Positions 25,886-36,825 of a DNA stretch of 64,000 bases are shown here, one piece after another (position 1 is the first letter of the stretch; each line of letters begins with the position of its first letter). Below the pieces are notes generated by a model. The model was not told where the DNA came from, ran no database searches, and saw nothing but the letters and a program-made list of their open reading frames with translations. Made by a program: the position numbers and the translations under genes. The stretch spans positions 186,001-250,000 of the forward strand of contig NZ_QPJD01000009.1 of NCBI RefSeq assembly GCF_003337375.1, in the 5' to 3' direction. The DNA comes from Paenibacillus prosopidis (GTDB lineage: Bacteria; Bacillota; Bacilli; Paenibacillales; Paenibacillaceae).

Positions 25886-28147
25886 ATGATGAAAAAACGA
25901 ATTAGATTGCGCACATTGTTATTTGGAGGGGTAATGACCCTCCTTTTTCTCATTTTAATAAGCAGAATCTATTATGTTCAGGTTGTACAAGGCGCAGAAT
26001 GGTATGAAAGAGCGAAGACACGCTGGTCGGCAAACGAAGTGCTGGTCGCAAAGCGCGGAACGATAACGGACAGGAACGGAAATGTGCTTGCAATGGATAC
26101 GAACGCTTATAACGTCGCGGTCAATCCGCAGGCTATTCATGACGCAGACCTCACGGAAGAGGTCATTGACGGTCTGCACGACATACTAGGCAAGCCGGAG
26201 GATGAGCTTCGTAAGCTCGTAACGGCGAAGAAAGAGAATGGACAATATTATAGTCAAAGGGAGGTAAGGCAGGAAGGCTGGAAAATTGACAAAACGTTAG
26301 CCGATGAAATTAGAACATTTCGTGAAGAGTTGTCCAAAGAAAAGGAAGTGACTGATGTTGGCATCTATTTGGCAGAGGATTTGAAGCGGTATTATCCTAG
26401 AAGTACATTAGCTTCGCAGTTAGTCGGTTACTTAGACAAAGACGGCGCAGCGATGACGGGCATTGAAGCTTTCTTTAATGAACAGCTAAGCGGCGAGAAT
26501 GGCCATATTACCTATGAGAAGGACGGTAAGCGCGTCCAGCTTGCAGAAGGAGAGGTTGAATATAAGCCTGCACACGACGGACAAGATATCGCGCTGACCA
26601 TCGATAGCGACATTCAGTATTACGTAGAGGAAGCGCTGCATGAAATTGTGACTAAGTATGCGCCTAAGAGCGCGACGGCAATAGCGGCGGACCCTAATAC
26701 GATGGAAATTTTGGCGATGGCGAACGTCCCGGAATATAACCCTAACGAGTTTTGGAAAAGCTCATACGCGAACTCTTATAATCATGCCATTAAATCTTTG
26801 TACGAGCCGGGCTCCACGTTTAAAATCGTAACGCTCGCTGCGGCGGTGGAGGAAGGAATATTTAATCCAACTGAAATGTACAAGTCGGGCAGCATCAAAA
26901 TTCCCGGAATACCGAGGGCGATCCGAGATATTAAGCGTGAGGGCTGGGGAACGATTTCCTTCCTGGACGGCTTGAAGTATTCGAGTAACGTCGCTTTCGT
27001 CAAGCTTGGTTACGAGAGGCTGGGGGAAAACAAGCTGCGCGATTATATTACCAGATTCGGCTTTGGGCAGAAGACCGGTATTTCACTTAACAATGAGTTG
27101 ACTGGTTCAATCCGCTTCCAATACGCGAGCGAGGTGGCTAACGCTACGTTTGGTCAAGGTGTTTCGGTTACGCCCATTCAACAGGTGGCGGCTGTCGCTG
27201 CGGTTGCGAACGGCGGGAATCTGCTGCAGCCGCAAATCGTGAAGAAGATTACGGATCCTGTAACAAAAACGACAACGGAAATCGAACCAAAGGTCGTCCG
27301 GAGAGTCATTACCGAGGAAACCTCCCGTAAGGTAGGCGAATATTTGGAGCAGGTCGTATCGGATCAGGAGAAGGGTACTGGTAAAAATGCTTATATTGAA
27401 GGCTACCGCGTGGCGGGGAAAACGGGTACTGCGCAAAAGGTAGTTGACCGTGAATATTCGGATAGCAAATTCGTCGTTTCATTTATCGGTTATGCGCCTG
27501 TGGATAATCCGAAAATAGTCGTTTACATCGTGGTAGATGAACCGAATGACTCCTTGGTCGGCGGTGGCACGGTTGCAGCCCCGGCTTTTAAACAAATCGT
27601 ATTGAAAAGCTTGCGTAAAATGGGTGTGAAGCCTAATTACAAGACGAATTCAGATGCGGCAAAAAATGAAGTAACGGTAGAAGTGCCTGATTTGAGTAAG
27701 CTGCAAGTCGCGCAAGCGAAAGCGGAATTGAATGCGAAGGCAATGACGTTTGAATTAGTTGGCAACGGCAAAACGGTATTGCAGCAAATTCCGGCTGCGG
27801 GATCAGCCGTTCATCCGACACAGCGTATTTATTTAATTACGGAACAGCGGGAGAAGCTGACCATACCGGATCTGACAGGCAGCTCGCTTCGGGATGCGCT
27901 CGAAATAACATCATTAATTGGTATTCGTCTCATTCCAGAGGGGCAGGGCTTCGTCGTTTCCCAGAAGGAAGAAACGTTAAACAATGTGAGAGTATTGAGA
28001 GTAGTGCTTGCGCCGCCGCATGGGGCAGGAGCGGAATCGAAGCCGGCTGATGCCGGTTCTAACGATACCGTTGATAAAAAAGGGGCAGATGAGAGGGCAG
28101 GGCAGGAGGCGGATGTTCAAGACTCCACTGGTGAATCTGCCGGGTAG
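25886..28147 (+). CDS. pbpB: Class B penicillin-binding protein 2B (division transpeptidase) with PASTA domains
   Basis: A 753-residue septal transpeptidase. An N-terminal membrane anchor (about residues 9-28) is followed by the dimerisation domain (KRGTITDRNGNVLA) and the transpeptidase domain with the active-site SxxK in YEPGSTFKI, SxN in KYSSNVAF and KTG in VAGKTGTAQK. Two PASTA-like repeats lie near residues 605-710 (VEVPDLSKLQV and TIPDLTGSSL). The C-terminal tail is Asp/Glu/Gly-rich and probably disordered. ATG at 25886 or 25889. It lies 8 bp after ftsL. Confidence 0.94.
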   Translation: MMKKRIRLRTLLFGGVMTLLFLILISRIYYVQVVQGAEWYERAKTRWSANEVLVAKRGTITDRNGNVLAMDTNAYNVAVNPQAIHDADLTEEVIDGLHDILGKPEDELRKLVTAKKENGQYYSQREVRQEGWKIDKTLADEIRTFREELSKEKEVTDVGIYLAEDLKRYYPRSTLASQLVGYLDKDGAAMTGIEAFFNEQLSGENGHITYEKDGKRVQLAEGEVEYKPAHDGQDIALTIDSDIQYYVEEALHEIVTKYAPKSATAIAADPNTMEILAMANVPEYNPNEFWKSSYANSYNHAIKSLYEPGSTFKIVTLAAAVEEGIFNPTEMYKSGSIKIPGIPRAIRDIKREGWGTISFLDGLKYSSNVAFVKLGYERLGENKLRDYITRFGFGQKTGISLNNELTGSIRFQYASEVANATFGQGVSVTPIQQVAAVAAVANGGNLLQPQIVKKITDPVTKTTTEIEPKVVRRVITEETSRKVGEYLEQVVSDQEKGTGKNAYIEGYRVAGKTGTAQKVVDREYSDSKFVVSFIGYAPVDNPKIVVYIVVDEPNDSLVGGGTVAAPAFKQIVLKSLRKMGVKPNYKTNSDAAKNEVTVEVPDLSKLQVAQAKAELNAKAMTFELVGNGKTVLQQIPAAGSAVHPTQRIYLITEQREKLTIPDLTGSSLRDALEITSLIGIRLIPEGQGFVVSQKEETLNNVRVLRVVLAPPHGAGAESKPADAGSNDTVDKKGADERAGQEADVQDSTGESAG

Positions 28148-28284
28148 AAAAATCTGTTCTTGGTACGAATAATTGTAAATGTCAGTGCGTAAAGCTTGTT
28201 CTATCCTCCTCTTGTCCCGAATAATCTGGGAATGAGCGTCAGCGTACGCTCCTTTCGAACAGTTAGGCGGAGGGGGAACAAGTA

Positions 28285-30225
28285 ATGAAGGTATCCAATG
28301 TGACAGTTAGACGCCGCTTATTCATCGTGCTTATATTAGCTGGAGTGTCATTCGTGGCATTATGTATCCGGCTTGGATATGTCCAGCTGTGGCTAGGTGA
28401 GGAGCTGGCGAACAAAGCAGAGGACTCATGGAGACGCGACATTCCATATATGGCTAAGCGCGGAGAAATCGTGGACCGCAACGGCGTTCAGCTGGCTTAT
28501 AATGTAAGTGCGCCTACCGTGTATGCTATTCCTGTGCAAATTAAGGATCATCAGGCTACAGCGGCTGCTCTAGCTCCGCTTTTGGACATGTCAGAAGAAA
28601 CCATCCTAAAAAAAATCAAAACCAAATCAATGATCGTCAAGCTCGGACCAGGCGGACGTAAAATGACGCTTGATAAAGCGGAGCAAATTCGCGGGCTGGG
28701 TCTTCAAGGGATCGTTGTCGCAGAAGATAACAAACGTTTTTATCCTTACGGCAATCTTGCAGCGCATGTGCTTGGTTTCACGGGGATTGACAACCAAGGG
28801 CTGACAGGTATTGAAGCCAAGTACGATAAAGAGCTAAGCGGCATTAAGGGAAGCGTTTCGTTTTTGGCGGATGCGGCGGGACGTAATATTCCTAATTCGA
28901 CGGAGACGTATAACGGACCGAAGGACGGGCTGACGATGCAGCTTACGATCGACAAGCAAATTCAGACCGTTATGGAGCGCGAGCTCGACCAGGCGATGAT
29001 GAAGCTGCAGCCTGACGGCCTTATTGCGATCGCAATGGATCCGAAAACCGGTGAAATTCTCGGAATGGCCAGCCGGCCTACTTATGAGCCGGATAAATAC
29101 CGCGAGGTCCCTACGGAGGTATATAACCGCAATCTTCCAATATGGATGACTTATGAGCCCGGTTCAACCTTCAAAATTATTACGCTTGCGGCAGCCTTGG
29201 AGGAAAATAAGGTTGATTTGAAAAACGAGCGGTTTTTTGATCCGGGAGCGATTGAGGTGGGCGGAGCGCGGCTGCGCTGCTGGAAAAAGGGCGGTCACGG
29301 AAGCCAGACCTTTCTGGAGGTCGTGGAAAACTCATGCAATCCAGGCTTCGTGACGCTTGGCAACCGATTAGGGAAAGAGAAGCTGTTCGCATATATTAAA
29401 AACTTTGGCTTCGGCACAAAGACCGGCATCGACATTGGCGGCGAGGAGAATGGCATTCTTTTTAAGCTAAATCAGGTAGGTCCGGTAGAGCTCGCTACAA
29501 CGGCGTTCGGTCAAGGCGTATCGGTAACGCCGATTCAGCAAATAACGGCCGTTTCAGCAGCAATAAATGGAGGCACGTTATATAAGCCGCATGTGGCGAA
29601 AGCATGGATTAATCCGGAAACGGGAGCTACGGTTGAGACGGTGGAGCCGGAAGCGGTGCGCAGGGTTATTTCCGAGGAGACGTCGAAGGAAGTGCGGGAG
29701 GCGCTTGAAAGCGTCGTTGCTAAAGGAACCGGCCGAAATGCGTTTATCGACGGCTACCGGGTCGGAGGCAAGACAGGTACTGCACAGAAGGTTATTAACG
29801 GACGTTATTCTCCGAATGAGCATATCGTTTCGTTTATCGGGTTCGCTCCGGCAGACGATCCGCAAATTATTATTTACGTAGCGGTAGATAATCCGCAAGG
29901 GATCCAGTTTGGTGGTGTCGTAGCTGCGCCGATCGTCCGTAACATGATGGAGGATTCGCTGTCGATTTTGGGGATTCCGCAGCGTGAGAAGCAAATTGAC
30001 CGCATTTACAAATATGGCGAAACCCCGATTGTAACTGTGCCGAATTTGGTCGGTAAGACGGTATCGGACATTTATGAGGACATGAATATGAATTTCAATC
30101 TGACTTCAGCAGGCTCGGGCAAAACGGTCATTCGTCAAGCGCCCGCAGCGGGTGCCCGTGTTGAACGGGGATCGACGATCCGGATCTATTTGGGCGATGA
30201 CGATAATATATCCCACTCACATTGA
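28285..30225 (+). CDS. spoVD: Stage V sporulation protein D (SpoVD), class B PBP
   Basis: A 646-residue sporulation-specific transpeptidase needed for spore cortex peptidoglycan. One N-terminal membrane helix (about residues 11-32) is followed by the PBP dimerisation domain (MAKRGEIVDRNGVQLAYN) and the transpeptidase motifs YEPGSTFKI (SxxK), VENSCNPGF (SxN) and VGGKTGTAQK (KTG). One C-terminal PASTA domain lies near residues 583-640 (VTVPNLVGKTV). This layout and the position after pbpB are as in B. subtilis. In that species the gene is transcribed by sigma-E; I could not identify a convincing sigma-E promoter in the 137-bp gap upstream. ATG at 28285 with GGAGGGGG. Confidence 0.94.
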   Translation: MKVSNVTVRRRLFIVLILAGVSFVALCIRLGYVQLWLGEELANKAEDSWRRDIPYMAKRGEIVDRNGVQLAYNVSAPTVYAIPVQIKDHQATAAALAPLLDMSEETILKKIKTKSMIVKLGPGGRKMTLDKAEQIRGLGLQGIVVAEDNKRFYPYGNLAAHVLGFTGIDNQGLTGIEAKYDKELSGIKGSVSFLADAAGRNIPNSTETYNGPKDGLTMQLTIDKQIQTVMERELDQAMMKLQPDGLIAIAMDPKTGEILGMASRPTYEPDKYREVPTEVYNRNLPIWMTYEPGSTFKIITLAAALEENKVDLKNERFFDPGAIEVGGARLRCWKKGGHGSQTFLEVVENSCNPGFVTLGNRLGKEKLFAYIKNFGFGTKTGIDIGGEENGILFKLNQVGPVELATTAFGQGVSVTPIQQITAVSAAINGGTLYKPHVAKAWINPETGATVETVEPEAVRRVISEETSKEVREALESVVAKGTGRNAFIDGYRVGGKTGTAQKVINGRYSPNEHIVSFIGFAPADDPQIIIYVAVDNPQGIQFGGVVAAPIVRNMMEDSLSILGIPQREKQIDRIYKYGETPIVTVPNLVGKTVSDIYEDMNMNFNLTSAGSGKTVIRQAPAAGARVERGSTIRIYLGDDDNISHSH

Positions 30226-30302
30226 CTATAATGGTAGTTAACGAGAGTGCTGCGGGCGGCATATAGTAAATCCGCCGGCGCTTTAGGGAGGAGTTGAAGC
30301 AG

Positions 30303-31790
30303 ATGCGATTAAAGGAAGTTGCAGAGCTGCTATTGACCGCGCGGCTCGTTGGCGATGGGGAAACGGAACTGACCGGCATTGAAACGGATTCACGCATCGT
30401 AACCAAAGGCCAGTTATTTATCTGCTTGCGGGGCCATACGGTTGATGGCCATTTGTTTGCGCCTCAAGCAGCCGGGGCTGGTGCCGCGGCTTGCATTACC
30501 GAACGTGAGCTTGCAATCAACATCCCGCAATTGATCGTAAAGGATTGCCGGCTGGCAATGGCGGTCATCGCCGATCATTATTATTCGCATCCCAGCCAGA
30601 AGCTCAAACTTATCGGCGTCACCGGAACGAATGGCAAGACGACAACAACCTATTTAATTGAGCAAATTTTAAACGATCAGCTCAAACCGACAGGCGTCAT
30701 CGGCACGATAGAGCTGCGGTATGCCGGGCAATCGTTCCCGATGTCGGGTACGACGCCGCAGTCGCTTCAACTGCAGCGTTATCTCAGTGACATGTGCGAT
30801 TCCGGCATCCTTTATTGCGCGATGGAAGTATCGTCGCATGCGCTTGAGCAGGGGCGGGTCAAGGGCTGCCGCTTTCGAACCGCAGTGTTTACGAATTTGA
30901 CACAGGATCATCTTGATTACCACGCCACAATGAGTCGTTATGCCGCAGTGAAGGGGTTGTTTTTTTCTCGCTTGGGCAACGTTTATGCTGCAAAAGAGAG
31001 CGACCGTTCTTATGCCGTCCTCAATGCTGATGACGGATTGTCCGCACAATATGCGGAGCTGACCGCTGCTGAGGTCGTGACATACGGCATAGAAAACGAC
31101 GCTGACGTTCGTGCTTCGAACATCCGCATTACGGCGCGAGGCACATCCTTTCATGTAAGCACCTTCCGGGGCGATGCGGATGTAACACTGCAAATGGCAG
31201 GCAAGTTTAACGTATACAATGCGCTTGCAGCGATTAGCGCTGTATTAATAGAAGGGGTGGAGCTGGGCGCGATAACCGCGAGTCTCAGCTCCATTTCGGG
31301 TGTCCCCGGACGCGTAGAGGCCGTCAATGCCGGCCAGAGCTTCGCTGTTATCGTTGATTACGCCCATACGCCGGACGGACTTGAAAACGTGCTCCGAGCC
31401 GTACAGCAGTTTGCCGAGCAGCGCATCATCTGTGTATTTGGCTGCGGGGGAGACCGGGACCGAACAAAACGTCCCCTGATGGGACAAATCGCTGCAAAGT
31501 ATGCGGATTATGCCATAATTACGTCTGATAATCCGCGAACGGAGCCGCCGGAACTTATTTTAAAGGATATAGAAGAGGGACTAACGAATAGCAATATTGA
31601 TACCGGAAAATACGAATTAATTGCCGATCGCAAGGCTGCAATTCAAAAAGCGGTTGAAATGGCAAGCCCAGGCGATGTAGTATTGATTGCGGGGAAAGGC
31701 CATGAAACCTATCAAGATATTAATGGAGTCAAGCACCCGTTCGATGACCGAATAGTTGCGAAAGAAGCGATAAGGGGAATCATACATTGA
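30303..31790 (+). CDS. murE: UDP-MurNAc-tripeptide synthetase MurE (meso-DAP-adding)
   Basis: A 495-residue cytoplasmic Mur ligase that adds the third stem-peptide residue. The ATP-binding loop is GVTGTNGKTTTTYLIEQ (about residues 107-123). The signature SDNPRTEPPELI near residue 402 has the DNPR form specific for meso-diaminopimelate rather than lysine, so the wall is of the mDAP type. This agrees with the LL-DAP aminotransferase gene at 57965. The start is the ATG at 30303; a TTG at 30294 is directly against GGGAGGAG. It overlaps murF by 4 nt. Confidence 0.96.
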   Translation: MRLKEVAELLLTARLVGDGETELTGIETDSRIVTKGQLFICLRGHTVDGHLFAPQAAGAGAAACITERELAINIPQLIVKDCRLAMAVIADHYYSHPSQKLKLIGVTGTNGKTTTTYLIEQILNDQLKPTGVIGTIELRYAGQSFPMSGTTPQSLQLQRYLSDMCDSGILYCAMEVSSHALEQGRVKGCRFRTAVFTNLTQDHLDYHATMSRYAAVKGLFFSRLGNVYAAKESDRSYAVLNADDGLSAQYAELTAAEVVTYGIENDADVRASNIRITARGTSFHVSTFRGDADVTLQMAGKFNVYNALAAISAVLIEGVELGAITASLSSISGVPGRVEAVNAGQSFAVIVDYAHTPDGLENVLRAVQQFAEQRIICVFGCGGDRDRTKRPLMGQIAAKYADYAIITSDNPRTEPPELILKDIEEGLTNSNIDTGKYELIADRKAAIQKAVEMASPGDVVLIAGKGHETYQDINGVKHPFDDRIVAKEAIRGIIH

Positions 31791-33202
31791 TTAAACGTAC
31801 GATTAAGCAAATTGCCGACATGTGCGGCGCAAACTGGAATGGAAATAATGCAGGGCTTCTTATATCGGGCGTAACGACTGACTCCCGGCGGGCTGAAGCG
31901 GGTCAATTGTTCGTGCCGCTTGCCGGAGAGCAGTTCGACGGACACGATTATGCGGAGCAAGCTATTAATAACGGAGCTGTTGCCGCGCTCTGGCAAAAAG
32001 GACGCGAGGTTCCTGAGGCACTTGCCGACGTGCCGCTTCTCCTTGTTGGGGATACGCTCGTTGCGCTGCAGAGGCTTGCTGCTGCTTACCGCAGCGAGCT
32101 GGTCGTTCGCGTTGTGGGGATTACAGGCAGTAACGGTAAGACGACAACCAAGGATATGACCGCTGCCATACTCGGCACTGTCTACAGCGTCCATAAAACA
32201 GAAGGCAACTTGAACAATCATATTGGATTGCCGCTTACAGTGCTTCAGCTTGATGAACAGACGGAAGTGGCCGTGCTGGAGATGGGAATGAGCGGCTACG
32301 GCGAAATCGAACTGCTAACGAAAATTGCCCAGCCTGATGCTGCTATTATTACGAATATCGGCGACGCCCATCTGCTGCAGCTTGGCTCGAGAGCGGGAAT
32401 TGCCAAAGCAAAGCTGGAAATCGCTTTAGGATTAAGCGAGGATGGACTGTTGCTGTATAACGGAGATGAGCCGCTGCTGGAGGCGGAGCTGCACCGCAGT
32501 GCGATTCCAAGCGGCATTGTGCGCCGTACCTTCGGTCTCGCCGAGCGGAACGAATGGTCGGCTGCCGATATTGTCATTGAGCCTGAGGCGGCTTCATTTA
32601 CGGCAATGTTCAATGGAACGCCGAGCGGTCTCGGAACCGTTCGCATCCCGGTACCTGGCCAGCATAATGTAAGCAATGCGCTTGCCGCTGTAGCAGTCGG
32701 ACGGTTTTTTGGTGTCCCGGCTGCTAAAATAGTCGAAGGCTTGAGCGGCATGAAGCTTACAGGCATGCGTATTCAACCTGTCCGCGCTTTTAACGGAGCC
32801 ATGCTGTTGAATGATGCCTACAATGCTAATCCTACTGCAGTAAGGGCAGCAATTGACCTTATTGCCCAGTTAGACGGCTACCGCCGCAAGTGGATCGTGC
32901 TTGGCGACATGCTCGAGCTTGGACCGGAAGAAAAGGAGCTTCATTTTGAAGTGGGTGCCTATATTACGCCAAGCAAGGCGGATGCCGTGCTTACCTTCGG
33001 GCCATTGTCGCAGCATATTGCGGAGGGTGTAAAGTCGCGTTTCCCAAGTGAAGTGGCTGATGGAGCCATTCACCATTTTGACGATAAAGAAAAGCTTGCA
33101 AATTGGCTCGGCAGTCAGCTGCAGCCTACAGACATCGTGCTCGTCAAGGGCTCACGCGGCATGCGGATGGAACAGATTGTCCAAGCTTTAGAAGTGGGGT
33201 GA
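31787..33202 (+). CDS. murF: UDP-MurNAc-tripeptide:D-Ala-D-Ala ligase MurF
   Basis: A 471-residue Mur ligase that joins D-Ala-D-Ala to the tripeptide precursor. The ATP loop is [19 protein letters not shown] (about residues 110-128). [17 protein letters not shown] is the MurF-type substrate motif, and the C-terminal domain includes [17 protein letters not shown]. The start TTG at 31787 overlaps the murE stop. In B. subtilis murF is outside this cluster; here it sits between murE and mraY, as in many other bacteria. Confidence 0.95.
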   Translation: MIKRTIKQIADMCGANWNGNNAGLLISGVTTDSRRAEAGQLFVPLAGEQFDGHDYAEQAINNGAVAALWQKGREVPEALADVPLLLVGDTLVALQRLAAAYRSELVVRVVGITGSNGKTTTKDMTAAILGTVYSVHKTEGNLNNHIGLPLTVLQLDEQTEVAVLEMGMSGYGEIELLTKIAQPDAAIITNIGDAHLLQLGSRAGIAKAKLEIALGLSEDGLLLYNGDEPLLEAELHRSAIPSGIVRRTFGLAERNEWSAADIVIEPEAASFTAMFNGTPSGLGTVRIPVPGQHNVSNALAAVAVGRFFGVPAAKIVEGLSGMKLTGMRIQPVRAFNGAMLLNDAYNANPTAVRAAIDLIAQLDGYRRKWIVLGDMLELGPEEKELHFEVGAYITPSKADAVLTFGPLSQHIAEGVKSRFPSEVADGAIHHFDDKEKLANWLGSQLQPTDIVLVKGSRGMRMEQIVQALEVG

Positions 33203-33212
33203 GGATTTGGAC

Positions 33213-34163
33213 ATGATGGTCATATTATTTTCAATCGGTGCCTCCTTTCTTCTAGCGGTTTTGCTCGGACCATTGTTCATTCCGCTGCTTCGACGTTTGA
33301 AGTTCGGTCAGCAAATTCGGACGGAAGGACCGCAAAGTCATTTGAAAAAAAGCGGTACCCCGACTATGGGCGGCATTATTATTATGTTCGCGCTCATGAT
33401 TGCCTTCTTAAAATTTTCGGATAAAACAGCTGAGTTTTGGGTGCTGCTAACTGCTGCACTCGGTTTTGGACTAGTAGGGTTTCTTGATGATTACATTAAA
33501 ATAGTGTTTAAACGTTCGCTTGGACTTACAGCGCGTCAAAAGCTTTTCGGGCAGCTGCTTTTTTCCATTATTGTGTGCGCGATGCTCTACAACATGAATC
33601 ACAGCACCGAAATTACAATTCCGGGGACGGCATGGGGCTTTGATCTTGGCTGGTTTTATTATCCGATGGTCGTTATTATTATGTTCGCTGCAAGCAACTC
33701 GGTCAATTTCACGGATGGACTTGACGGCTTGCTGGCAGGGACGAGCGCGATCGCATTCGGTGCGTTTACGGTTGTGGCGCTTCAAACCTCAGCGCATGAG
33801 TCGGCCGTTTTCTCTGCGGCCATGGTTGGAGCTGTACTAGGCTTTCTTGTTTTTAACGCCCATCCCGCGAAAGTGTTCATGGGAGACATGGGCTCGCTCG
33901 GCATCGGCGGCGGTATTGCGGCGGTGGCGATTTTAACAAAGACGGAGCTGCTGCTCATTATTATTGGCGGTGTTTTCGTAATGGAAATGCTGTCGGTCAT
34001 TTTGCAGGTGGCCTCCTTTAAGCTTCGCGGCAAGCGGATTTTCAAAATGAGTCCGATCCATCATCATTTCGAGCTGATCGGCTGGTCCGAATGGAAGGTC
34101 GTTACCGTATTCTGGCTTGTTGGTCTCGTACTTGCGGCGATTGGACTTTTGTTCGTCATATAA
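33213..34163 (+). CDS. mraY: Phospho-MurNAc-pentapeptide transferase MraY
   Basis: A 316-residue enzyme with about ten membrane helices that transfers phospho-MurNAc-pentapeptide to undecaprenyl phosphate, giving lipid I. Signatures are [14 protein letters not shown] near residue 47, GFLDDYIKI (about residues 90-98, catalytic aspartates), [13 protein letters not shown] (about residues 167-179) and the C-terminal [17 protein letters not shown]. The ATG at 33213 has GTGAGG at good spacing; an in-frame TTG at 33207 is too close to that site. Confidence 0.96.
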   Translation: MMVILFSIGASFLLAVLLGPLFIPLLRRLKFGQQIRTEGPQSHLKKSGTPTMGGIIIMFALMIAFLKFSDKTAEFWVLLTAALGFGLVGFLDDYIKIVFKRSLGLTARQKLFGQLLFSIIVCAMLYNMNHSTEITIPGTAWGFDLGWFYYPMVVIIMFAASNSVNFTDGLDGLLAGTSAIAFGAFTVVALQTSAHESAVFSAAMVGAVLGFLVFNAHPAKVFMGDMGSLGIGGGIAAVAILTKTELLLIIIGGVFVMEMLSVILQVASFKLRGKRIFKMSPIHHHFELIGWSEWKVVTVFWLVGLVLAAIGLLFVI

Positions 34164-34238
34164 ACTACAAAATATAACAGAGGGCGGCTTCTGCAAGAGG
34201 GGAGCCGCTTCATGTATCAATAGAAGGGACTGTCAGTC

Positions 34239-35675
34239 ATGAATCATCCGGCATCTTATCTAAATCGCCGAGTTGTAGTGCTAGGCTTGGCAAGAAGCGG
34301 AGTAAGCGTAGCGAAGGTATTTCATCAATTAGGCGCGGAGGTTGTAGTCAACGACAAGAAGGAACGTGAATTGTGCCCCGAAGCGGACGAGTTGACTGCT
34401 TTGGGCATTTCTGTGCTATGCGGTTATCATCCAGACGATCTTATTACAGCGGATACAGCTTTATTGATTAAAAATCCAGGCATCCCATATTCTGCTCCGC
34501 CTGTTCAACAGGCTGAGCAGTTAGGCGTTGAAGTTATTACCGAGGTGGAAGCGGCTTATTGGCTTTCCCCGGCACCCATTATCGGCATTACCGGCTCGAA
34601 CGGAAAAACAACGACGACAACTTGGATAGGCGAGCTGCTAAGCGCGGCCGGATTAAAGCCGATTGTAGCCGGCAATATCGGACGCCCGCTGTGTGAGGCG
34701 GCGCTGGAAGCGACAGCCGATCAATGGATCGTTGCGGAGCTTAGCAGCTTTCAATTGAAGGGAACGAAAGCGTTCCGTCCACGCGTTGCATTATTGCTTA
34801 ACATCGCAGAAACTCACCTCGACTATCATGGCGGTATGGAGGACTATATCGGCTCCAAAGCGAAGCTGTTTGATAATCAAACGGCTGAGGATATTGCTGT
34901 TGTAAACTGGGATGATCCGGTATGCAGAAGCATCTCCGACCGGATTCATGCGAGGCTGCTGCCATTCTCTCTCTATGAGAGGCTGGGTACGGGGGTATTT
35001 GTCGAGCCTCCATTTATAGCAGGCCTAGACCAAGCTGACGCTGCTGCCGAAACCCGGAGACAGATTATCTATCGCCAGGCTAATGGAGTACAAACAACAA
35101 TATTACCTGTTGATGAGCTGGGTATTCCAGGCCGCCACAATGCGGCAAACGCGCTAGCCGCGATTGCGGCATGCCTTGCAGCGGGTGCAGCGCCGGAACA
35201 GCTTATAGAGCCATTACAGCAGTTTCGGGGGGTAGAGCATCGACTTGAGTTCGTTCGTGAAGTTAATGGGGTCAAATATTACAATGATTCGAAGGCGACA
35301 AATCCGGTTGCAACGACGATGTCGGTGCGTTCGTTAGCAGCGCCTATCGTGCTTATCGCAGGAGGGTTAGACCGTGGGTCAGATTATATGGAGCTGCTTC
35401 CGTTATTCCGGGAGCGGTTAAAAGGACTAGTCGCGCTGGGCGAGACGAGGGAGAAGCTAGCCCATGTCGCTGAGCTTGCAGGTTTAGCAAAGGCGGAAAT
35501 CGTCGAACCTGATGAAGACGCCGAATCGGTCCTTCAGCAGGCGGTAAGGCAAGCAGCAGCTTTGGCGGATCCTGGAGACATCGTATTATTGTCGCCGGCA
35601 TGCGCCAGCTGGGATATGTTTGCCTCGTATGAGCAAAGAGGGCGCATTTTTAAAGATTCGGCGCATACCTTGTAA
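34239..35675 (+). CDS. murD: UDP-N-acetylmuramoyl-L-alanine:D-glutamate ligase MurD
   Basis: A 478-residue Mur ligase that adds D-Glu to UDP-MurNAc-L-Ala. The N-terminus has a Rossmann-like VVLGLARSGVSVAK, the ATP loop is [19 protein letters not shown] (about residues 117-135), and the third domain begins at GVEHRLEFVREVNGVKYYND (about residues 328-347). An IVLLSPACASWDMFASYEQRG motif closes the protein, typical for MurD. ATG at 34239; 75 bp follow mraY. Confidence 0.96.
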   Translation: MNHPASYLNRRVVVLGLARSGVSVAKVFHQLGAEVVVNDKKERELCPEADELTALGISVLCGYHPDDLITADTALLIKNPGIPYSAPPVQQAEQLGVEVITEVEAAYWLSPAPIIGITGSNGKTTTTTWIGELLSAAGLKPIVAGNIGRPLCEAALEATADQWIVAELSSFQLKGTKAFRPRVALLLNIAETHLDYHGGMEDYIGSKAKLFDNQTAEDIAVVNWDDPVCRSISDRIHARLLPFSLYERLGTGVFVEPPFIAGLDQADAAAETRRQIIYRQANGVQTTILPVDELGIPGRHNAANALAAIAACLAAGAAPEQLIEPLQQFRGVEHRLEFVREVNGVKYYNDSKATNPVATTMSVRSLAAPIVLIAGGLDRGSDYMELLPLFRERLKGLVALGETREKLAHVAELAGLAKAEIVEPDEDAESVLQQAVRQAAALADPGDIVLLSPACASWDMFASYEQRGRIFKDSAHTL

Positions 35676-35721
35676 GTAGGGGGCATGTCCCTACTTTCCC
35701 ATGCTAAGAGGTGTGTTCGCT

Positions 35722-36819
35722 ATGGCCAAAGCGCGTTCTGCCCCGGATATTTGGATGCTTGCAGCAATCGGGCTTATTCTCACGATCGGGTTAATTATGG
35801 TGTACAGCGCGAGCGCAGTGCTTGCTTTCCATGAGTTCGGCGATCGTTTTTATTATGTAAAGCGGCAGCTTTTATTTGCCGGACTAGGTATCGGTGCGTT
35901 AATATTTACAATGAATACGCATTATACCGTATGGAAAAAGTGGGCGCCTACGGCTTTGCTTATCTGCTTCGGGCTGCTCGTACTTGTTCTTATTCCAGGC
36001 GTAGGCGTCGTTCGCGGCGGAGCACGCAGCTGGCTGGGGATTAGCTCATTCGGCATTCAGCCGTCGGAGTTTATGAAGCTGGCCATGATTTTGTTTTTGG
36101 CGAAGTGGCTTTCCGAGAAGCAGCAGACGATTACCCAATTTACAAAGGGGCTAATGCCGCCGCTTGGATTAGTCGGACTTGCCTTTGGCCTTATTATGCT
36201 TCAACCGGATCTCGGCACTGGGGCGGTCATGCTGGGCGCATCATTGATGCTGATCTTCACAGCGGGTGCTAGAATGGCTCACTTGGGCGGTTTAGCGCTT
36301 ATTGGCGTTGCAGGTTTTATCGGTCTAATTATAGCGGCTCCCTATCGGCTGAAGCGGATAACATCATTTCTTGACCCTTGGGCGGACCCGCTTGACGGCG
36401 GCTATCAAATCATTCAATCTTTATTAGCTATTGGACCTGGCGGTTTAGTCGGTCTAGGGCTTGGGATGAGCCGGCAAAAATACAGTTATTTGCCCGAGCC
36501 GCAAACCGATTTTATATTCTCGATACTGGCAGAGGAGCTCGGCTTTATTGGCGGCGTAGCCCTCATCTTGTTGTTTCTAGTCGTCGTATGGCGCGGAGTA
36601 CGTGCGGCAATTGCGGCTCCCGATACCTTCGGAAGCTTGCTTGCTGTCGGAATTACCGGCATTGTCGGTGTACAAGTGCTTATTAATATTGGAGTCGTTA
36701 TCGGTATGATGCCGGTTACGGGAATCACGCTGCCGCTCGTAAGCTATGGGGGCTCCTCTCTAACGTTGCTGCTTACGGCGCTAGGTATTTTACTTAACAT
36801 ATCCCGTTATTCGAGGTGA
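35722..36819 (+). CDS. spoVE: SEDS-family glycosyltransferase SpoVE
   Basis: A 365-residue protein with about ten membrane helices of the SEDS family (FtsW/RodA/SpoVE), which polymerises lipid II into glycan strands. Visible signatures include the GVVRGGARSWLGI and IQPSEFMKLAMILFLAKWL region, LQPDLGTGAVMLGA, and the C-terminal GMMPVTGITLPLVSYGGSS. Position between murD and murG is that of spoVE in B. subtilis, where it acts with SpoVD in cortex synthesis. A vegetative FtsW role cannot be excluded from sequence. The ATG at 35722 has AAGAGGTG; an upstream ATG at 35701 lacks a site. Confidence 0.9.
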   Translation: MAKARSAPDIWMLAAIGLILTIGLIMVYSASAVLAFHEFGDRFYYVKRQLLFAGLGIGALIFTMNTHYTVWKKWAPTALLICFGLLVLVLIPGVGVVRGGARSWLGISSFGIQPSEFMKLAMILFLAKWLSEKQQTITQFTKGLMPPLGLVGLAFGLIMLQPDLGTGAVMLGASLMLIFTAGARMAHLGGLALIGVAGFIGLIIAAPYRLKRITSFLDPWADPLDGGYQIIQSLLAIGPGGLVGLGLGMSRQKYSYLPEPQTDFIFSILAEELGFIGGVALILLFLVVVWRGVRAAIAAPDTFGSLLAVGITGIVGVQVLINIGVVIGMMPVTGITLPLVSYGGSSLTLLLTALGILLNISRYSR

Positions 36820-36825
36820 GACATC